Assembly (NCBI GenBank): GCA_002162915.1
Contig: MABB01000056.1
Coordinates: 3,567 to 12,124, forward strand
Direction of reading: 5' to 3'
DNA: 8,558 nucleotides
From: Rhodospirillales bacterium 47_12_T64
GTDB taxonomy: Bacteria > Pseudomonadota > Alphaproteobacteria > Kiloniellales > Kiloniellaceae
The notes below the pieces were generated by a model. The model was not told the origin of the DNA and made no database searches. It saw nothing but the letters and a program-made list of their open reading frames with translations. This document shows positions 5,801-8,558 of this stretch, in pieces. Position numbers and translations under genes: made by a program. Positions within the stretch are counted from its first letter, which is position 1. Every line of letters begins with the position of its first letter.

Positions 5801-5818
5801 CAATACATATCAATATTG
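5801..5818. promoter_or_regulatory. Candidate operator between the ArsR-type regulator and the dioxygenase gene
   Basis: CAATA (5801-5805) and TATTG (5814-5818) form an inverted repeat with an eight-base spacer, and CAATATTG (5811-5818) is itself a perfect palindrome. The element overlaps the proposed -35 of the dioxygenase promoter and the -10 to start region of the regulator promoter, so one bound repressor dimer could block both. I cannot match it to a published SqrR or BigR consensus with confidence. Confidence 0.45.
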
Positions 5819-5833
5819 CTATATAAGAGTCAA
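5804..5833 (-). promoter_or_regulatory. Candidate promoter of the ArsR-type regulator gene
   Basis: On the minus strand TTGACT (5833-5828, five of six consensus bases) is followed after 18 bases by TATGTA (5809-5804). The start would fall near 5797, at or next to ATG 5796. The message would then be nearly leaderless, or translation would begin at Met6 (5781). It overlaps the divergent dioxygenase promoter. Confidence 0.4.
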
Positions 5834-5843
5834 ATGCTATGAT
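5816..5843 (+). promoter_or_regulatory. Promoter of the persulfide dioxygenase gene
   Basis: TTGCTA (5816-5821), a 16-base spacer and TATGAT (5838-5843) form a sigma-70-like promoter. The -10 is preceded by TGC (extended -10). The start would be near 5850, about 25 nt before ATG 5876, whose GGAGG lies at 5866-5870. The -35 overlaps the palindrome proposed as repressor operator. Confidence 0.55.
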
Positions 5844-5875
5844 ACTTTAGAGAAACCTGAAATACGGAGGCAGGA

Positions 5876-6736
5876 ATGCAGGCTCAAGTTGAAGCATTTT
5901 TTCACGAGGCCAGTAACACTATTTCATATTTGGTTTGGGATCCCCAGTCGGCACAAGCGGCAGTGATTGATTCCGCGCTCGACTTTGACGCCAACTCAGG
6001 TCGAACCTCAACAACGAGCGCCGAAGTTATCGCCAAAAGACTTAAAGATCTTAAGCTCAGTTGCCAGTGGATATTGGAAACTCATGTTCATGCAGATCAC
6101 ATAAGTGCTGCCCCCTACTTAAAGGACCAGCTTGGTGGAATCACAGCGGTAGGAGACCATACCCCCGAAATCCAACGCACCTTTAAAGCAATCTACAATG
6201 CAGAACCCTCTTTTAAAGCTGACGGACGGCAATTTGATCGCTTATTCTCCGATGAAGAGGAATTCTTGCTCGGCAATATTACCTGTCGAGTGACCCACAC
6301 CCCTGGTCATACCCCCGCCTGCGTGACTTACCTGATCGGTGATATAGCCTTTGTCGGTGACACCCTTTTTATGCCAGATTTTGGAACTGCACGTGCAGAT
6401 TTTCCTGGCGGGGACGCAGGACAGCTTTACGATTCTATACAAAAAATCCTGAAGTTGCCTGACGACACGCGCCTCTTTACCTGTCATGACTACGCCCCCA
6501 ATGGCCGGAAAATCGCCTGGGAAACAACCGTAAAAGAGCAAAGGCAGAAAAACCTTCACGCCAATGACGGCATATCAAGGGAAGAGTTCATCAAAATGCG
6601 AACCGAGCGCGACAAGCAGCTTGACATGCCCGCCCTCTTAATACCCTCCATCCAGGTCAACATGCGCGCAGGGGCATTTCCTCCCGCAGAAGATGATGGC
6701 GAACGCTACCTAAAGATCCCCATCGACAAGTTATAA
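5876..6736 (+). CDS. blh: Metallo-beta-lactamase-fold persulfide dioxygenase (Blh/ETHE1-like)
   Basis: Enzymes of this group oxidise glutathione persulfide to sulfite with O2 at a mononuclear iron site, completing sulfide detoxification in the cytoplasm. The product has 286 aa, near the usual length of Blh proteins. The metal motifs in order are HVHADH (H70, H72, D74, H75), TPGHTPAC (H145), GDTLFMPDFGTARADFPGGD (D162, and a segment typical of the ETHE1/Blh group), and TCHDY (H204). The C-terminal half carries the Blh-type tail (about 205-286: WETTVKEQRQKN, then IPSIQVNMRAGAFPPAEDDG). ATG 5876 has GGAGG five bases upstream. The gene is divergent from the BigR/SqrR-like regulator, which supports the persulfide role over a glyoxalase II function. 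A rhodanese lies on the regulator side; no sulfide:quinone reductase is in the window. Confidence 0.94.
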   Translation: MQAQVEAFFHEASNTISYLVWDPQSAQAAVIDSALDFDANSGRTSTTSAEVIAKRLKDLKLSCQWILETHVHADHISAAPYLKDQLGGITAVGDHTPEIQRTFKAIYNAEPSFKADGRQFDRLFSDEEEFLLGNITCRVTHTPGHTPACVTYLIGDIAFVGDTLFMPDFGTARADFPGGDAGQLYDSIQKILKLPDDTRLFTCHDYAPNGRKIAWETTVKEQRQKNLHANDGISREEFIKMRTERDKQLDMPALLIPSIQVNMRAGAFPPAEDDGERYLKIPIDKL

Positions 6737-6758
6737 AAAAGGCAGCCCACCGGCTGCC
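6735..6758. terminator. Rho-independent terminator shared by convergent blh and pyk
   Basis: GGCAGCC (6741-6747) and GGCTGCC (6752-6758) form a perfect 7-bp GC-rich stem with a CACC loop. A6 at 6735-6740 gives a U6 tract on the minus strand, so it is a strong terminator for pyk. On the plus strand the hairpin follows the blh stop by four bases, but only TCTTC follows, so it is weaker in that direction. Confidence 0.85.
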
Positions 6759-6820
6759 TCTTCATCAATAATTACTGTCCCGTCAATAAGTTCCAGGATG
6801 GGTCATACTGTACAGTATAG

Positions 6821-8263
6821 CTACGCAACTGGGTCAGGCTTTTCATGCTGGCCCACAGTCGCGATACGGAGATTGTTCGTTGAGCCCGGCGTACCAAAAG
6901 GCACACCAGCTGTTACAACAATTTTATCACCGTTCTCACAGAAGCCTTCACGTCGTGCGATACGGGTTGATTTACCCACCATCTCGCCAAAGCTGCTCAC
7001 ATCGCGCGTATTCACCGAGTGAACACCCCAGATCAAGGCCATTTTTCGTGCGACACGAAGGTCCGGTGTCAGGCCAAGCAAAGGTGTATTAGGACGCCCT
7101 CGCGCAGCACGGAAGGCGGTACTACCCGTTGTCGTAAAGGTAACAATGGCCTTCGCACTAATAAGATCAGCCACTTGGCGTGCCGCATCGCTAATTGCAT
7201 CACCCTCAGTTGGGTTAGGCGCTAATTCATCAGCGTGCACCAACTTTAGATAGAGCGGATCTTGTTCGATTGTTTCGATAATACGGTTCATCATCGCAAC
7301 AGCTTCAAGCGGATAAGCTCCGCTTGCTGATTCAGCTGAAAGCATAACGGCATCAGCACCATCATAAACGGCCGTTGCAACATCTGAAGCCTCTGCCCTT
7401 GTCGGTGTTGGTGCAGAAACCATGGTCTCAAGCATCTGGGTCGCCACAATAACTGGCTTCCCATGCTCCCGACAAACCCGAACAATTCGCTTTTGAAGCA
7501 CAGGTACGTTTTCCGGGGGAAGCTCAACGCCAAGATCACCACGCGCAACCATAACAGCATCAGTCAACTCGACAATTTCCTCCAACTGCTCAATTGCAGA
7601 AGGCTTTTCAAGCTTTGCCATAACGCCGGCACGACCTTTAACCAGTCGTTTCGCTTCAATGATATCCTCGGGGCGTTGAACGAATGAAAGCGCACACCAA
7701 TCACAGCCGAGCTCCAGACCGAATTCCATATCCAGGAGATCTTTTTCCGTAAGAGCAGAAAGCGGCAGAATAACACCGGGAACATTTACGCCCTTATTGT
7801 TAGACAAGACGCCACCCACAATAACTTCCGTGACGGCTTCTTTATCCGTAACCGCAGTTACTCGCAGGCAAATCCGACCATCATCAAGCAGAAGCTCAGT
7901 ACCTGGTTCAATCGCCTGAAAGATCTCTTTGTGCGGCAAGGTTGCACGGCTCGTATCACCAAGCTCATCTTTCATATCCAGGCGGAATGTGCTGCCATTA
8001 ATCAACTCAGCAGAATCATTCACAAACCGTCCAACACGAAGCTTTGGTCCCTGAAGATCCATCAGCACAGCAATTGGGCGGCCGACTTCTTTTTCCACTT
8101 CACGGATGAGATCATAGCGAACCTTGTGATCTTCATGTGTTCCATGACTGAAATTCAGACGGAAAGTATCAACACCAGCGTCAAAAAGAGCCGCAATGGT
8201 CTCTTTCTCAGAACTCGCCGGGCCGAGAGTCGCAACAATCTTACAAAGGCGCTTACGCTTCAT
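6821..8263 (-). CDS. pyk: Pyruvate kinase
   Basis: It transfers phosphate from phosphoenolpyruvate to ADP, the last ATP-forming step of glycolysis. The 480-aa protein is full length for the bacterial family. In order: KIVATLGPAS at the N-terminus; FRLNFSHG with R35, N37 and S39, which bind nucleotide and potassium; MDLQGPKLRVG (68-78); the lid B domain (about 75-170); VMAKLEKP with the catalytic Lys217 and metal ligand Glu219; MVARGDLGVELP; the TQMLETM and PTPTRAEASDVATAVYDGAD signatures; and MLSAESASG. The C-terminal allosteric domain (about 345-480) is complete. ATG 8263 is conserved in context (MKRKRLCKIVATLGP), and AAGG lies about 11 bases upstream. It is preceded on the same strand by gap but separated by a terminator, so it should use its own promoter. 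Confidence 0.98.
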   Translation of the reverse strand: MKRKRLCKIVATLGPASSEKETIAALFDAGVDTFRLNFSHGTHEDHKVRYDLIREVEKEVGRPIAVLMDLQGPKLRVGRFVNDSAELINGSTFRLDMKDELGDTSRATLPHKEIFQAIEPGTELLLDDGRICLRVTAVTDKEAVTEVIVGGVLSNNKGVNVPGVILPLSALTEKDLLDMEFGLELGCDWCALSFVQRPEDIIEAKRLVKGRAGVMAKLEKPSAIEQLEEIVELTDAVMVARGDLGVELPPENVPVLQKRIVRVCREHGKPVIVATQMLETMVSAPTPTRAEASDVATAVYDGADAVMLSAESASGAYPLEAVAMMNRIIETIEQDPLYLKLVHADELAPNPTEGDAISDAARQVADLISAKAIVTFTTTGSTAFRAARGRPNTPLLGLTPDLRVARKMALIWGVHSVNTRDVSSFGEMVGKSTRIARREGFCENGDKIVVTAGVPFGTPGSTNNLRIATVGQHEKPDPVA

Positions 8264-8315
8264 TCCTGAAACCTTTTCATTTTATTTCATCACAGGACGA
8301 TAACCTGCACTAAAT

Positions 8316-8338
8316 ATCATAGCATTTTTCTGTTACAA
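8316..8338 (-). promoter_or_regulatory. Candidate promoter of pyk
   Basis: On the minus strand TGC precedes TATGAT (8321-8316), an extended -10 box with five of six consensus bases. No good -35 stands at the standard distance; TTGTAA (8338-8333) would instead pair with TATTTA (8316-8311) at a 16-base spacing. The sequence TGCTATGATA also occurs in the blh promoter. The start would be near 8308, leaving a leader of about 45 nt. Confidence 0.45.
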
Positions 8339-8395
8339 TTGCTTGGCTTAACGACGACAGTTTTGTCTCAATCAGCGAAACTCCAAACACAGAAA

Positions 8396-8415
8396 CGGCA
8401 CGCCTATCCGTGCCG
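8396..8415 (-). other. Perfect 7-bp inverted repeat in the gap-pyk intergenic region
   Basis: CGGCACG (8396-8402) and CGTGCCG (8409-8415) flank a six-base spacer. On the minus strand the hairpin is followed by TTTCTGTGTTT, so it could be a second, weaker terminator behind gap. It could equally be an operator upstream of the pyk promoter, about 75 bases from the -10. Nothing else, and no coding frame I trust, is visible in the rest of 8264-8504. Confidence 0.5.
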
Positions 8416-8456
8416 ACCAATTACCAAAATTTATTTTCACCGTAAAATGAAGACAT

Positions 8457-8496
8457 AAAAAAAGATCAGGAGGAAGCCCTCTACCTCCTCCTGATC
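8457..8496 (-). terminator. Rho-independent terminator of gap
   Basis: GATCAGGAGGA (8464-8474) and TCCTCCTGATC (8486-8496) form a perfect 11-bp stem with an 11-base loop. On the minus strand it is followed by T7 (8463-8457). It begins eight bases after the gap stop codon and separates gap from pyk. Confidence 0.92.
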
Positions 8497-8504
8497 AAGT
8501 AGAC

Positions 8505-8558
8505 CTAGAGGCTAAGCCCCAGGGCGACAGCAGTGTCAACCATACGGTTGGAGAACCC
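8505..8558 (-). CDS. gap: Glyceraldehyde-3-phosphate dehydrogenase, last 17 codons (rest outside window)
   Basis: Only the C-terminus is present: GFSNRMVDTAVALGLSL then TAG (8507-8505). GFSNRM-DT is the conserved end of GAPDH, following the WYDNEW motif that would lie just outside the window. The enzyme oxidises glyceraldehyde 3-phosphate to 1,3-bisphosphoglycerate with NAD(P). A strong terminator follows directly, and pyk comes next on the same strand, so two glycolytic genes are adjacent without pgk between them. Because only 17 residues are seen, the class (gapA-like or gapB-like) cannot be told. Confidence 0.85.
   Translation of the reverse strand, partial: GFSNRMVDTAVALGLSL

Noticed and set aside
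6242..6559. 105-codon minus-strand frame inside the dioxygenase gene
   Set aside because: It is a shadow of a conserved metallo-beta-lactamase-fold gene and has no domain of its own.

Overview
The window looks like a chromosomal segment of an alphaproteobacterium of moderate GC, possibly a marine or other free-living lineage; the genus cannot be fixed from sequence alone. The main clue is the order rpoN - hpf - ptsN followed by a DUF1150 gene and a small heat-shock gene, an arrangement typical of that class. The DivJ/PleC-like histidine kinase core and the BigR/SqrR-type persulfide regulator agree with it. No insertion sequence, prophage, tRNA, rRNA or CRISPR array was seen.

Layout. (1) 1-2242, plus strand: the 3' two thirds of rpoN (sigma-54), a 207-base gap holding a 23-codon ORF with a good ribosome binding site, the long-form ribosome hibernation factor hpf, and ptsN (EIIA-Ntr), closed by a bidirectional terminator. 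(2) 2280-3193, minus strand: a class A small heat-shock protein and a DUF1150 protein downstream. The heat-shock gene is preceded by a sigma-32-like promoter and a roughly 95-nt leader that folds as a ROSE-type RNA thermometer covering the Shine-Dalgarno sequence. (3) 3194-3547: an AT-rich, gene-poor stretch with a cluster of DnaA-box-like 9-mers and a small basic ORF of uncertain reality. (4) 3548-4822, minus: a soluble histidine kinase with a degenerate N-terminal receiver-like domain. (5) 4929-6736: a sulfur island with a membrane-anchored rhodanese and an ArsR-family regulator on the minus strand, divergent from an ETHE1/Blh-type metallo-beta-lactamase-fold persulfide dioxygenase on the plus strand. 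(6) 6741-8558, minus: pyruvate kinase, and at the window edge the last 17 codons of glyceraldehyde-3-phosphate dehydrogenase with its terminator.

How the genes work together. The left part is a nitrogen/stress module: sigma-54, ribosome hibernation, PTS-Ntr signalling and heat-shock chaperone. The middle island is a self-contained reactive-sulfur response. The regulator keeps the two cysteines, 66 residues apart, that form the persulfide switch in SqrR and BigR, and its AT-rich operator candidate lies across the divergent promoters; the rhodanese and dioxygenase would handle the persulfide. The right part is lower glycolysis (gap, pyk).

The most interesting non-coding elements are the ROSE-like thermometer (3066-3152), the DnaA-box cluster (3262-3366) and the small ORF between rpoN and hpf (996-1067). 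All promoter, operator and folding calls were made by eye and not computed.
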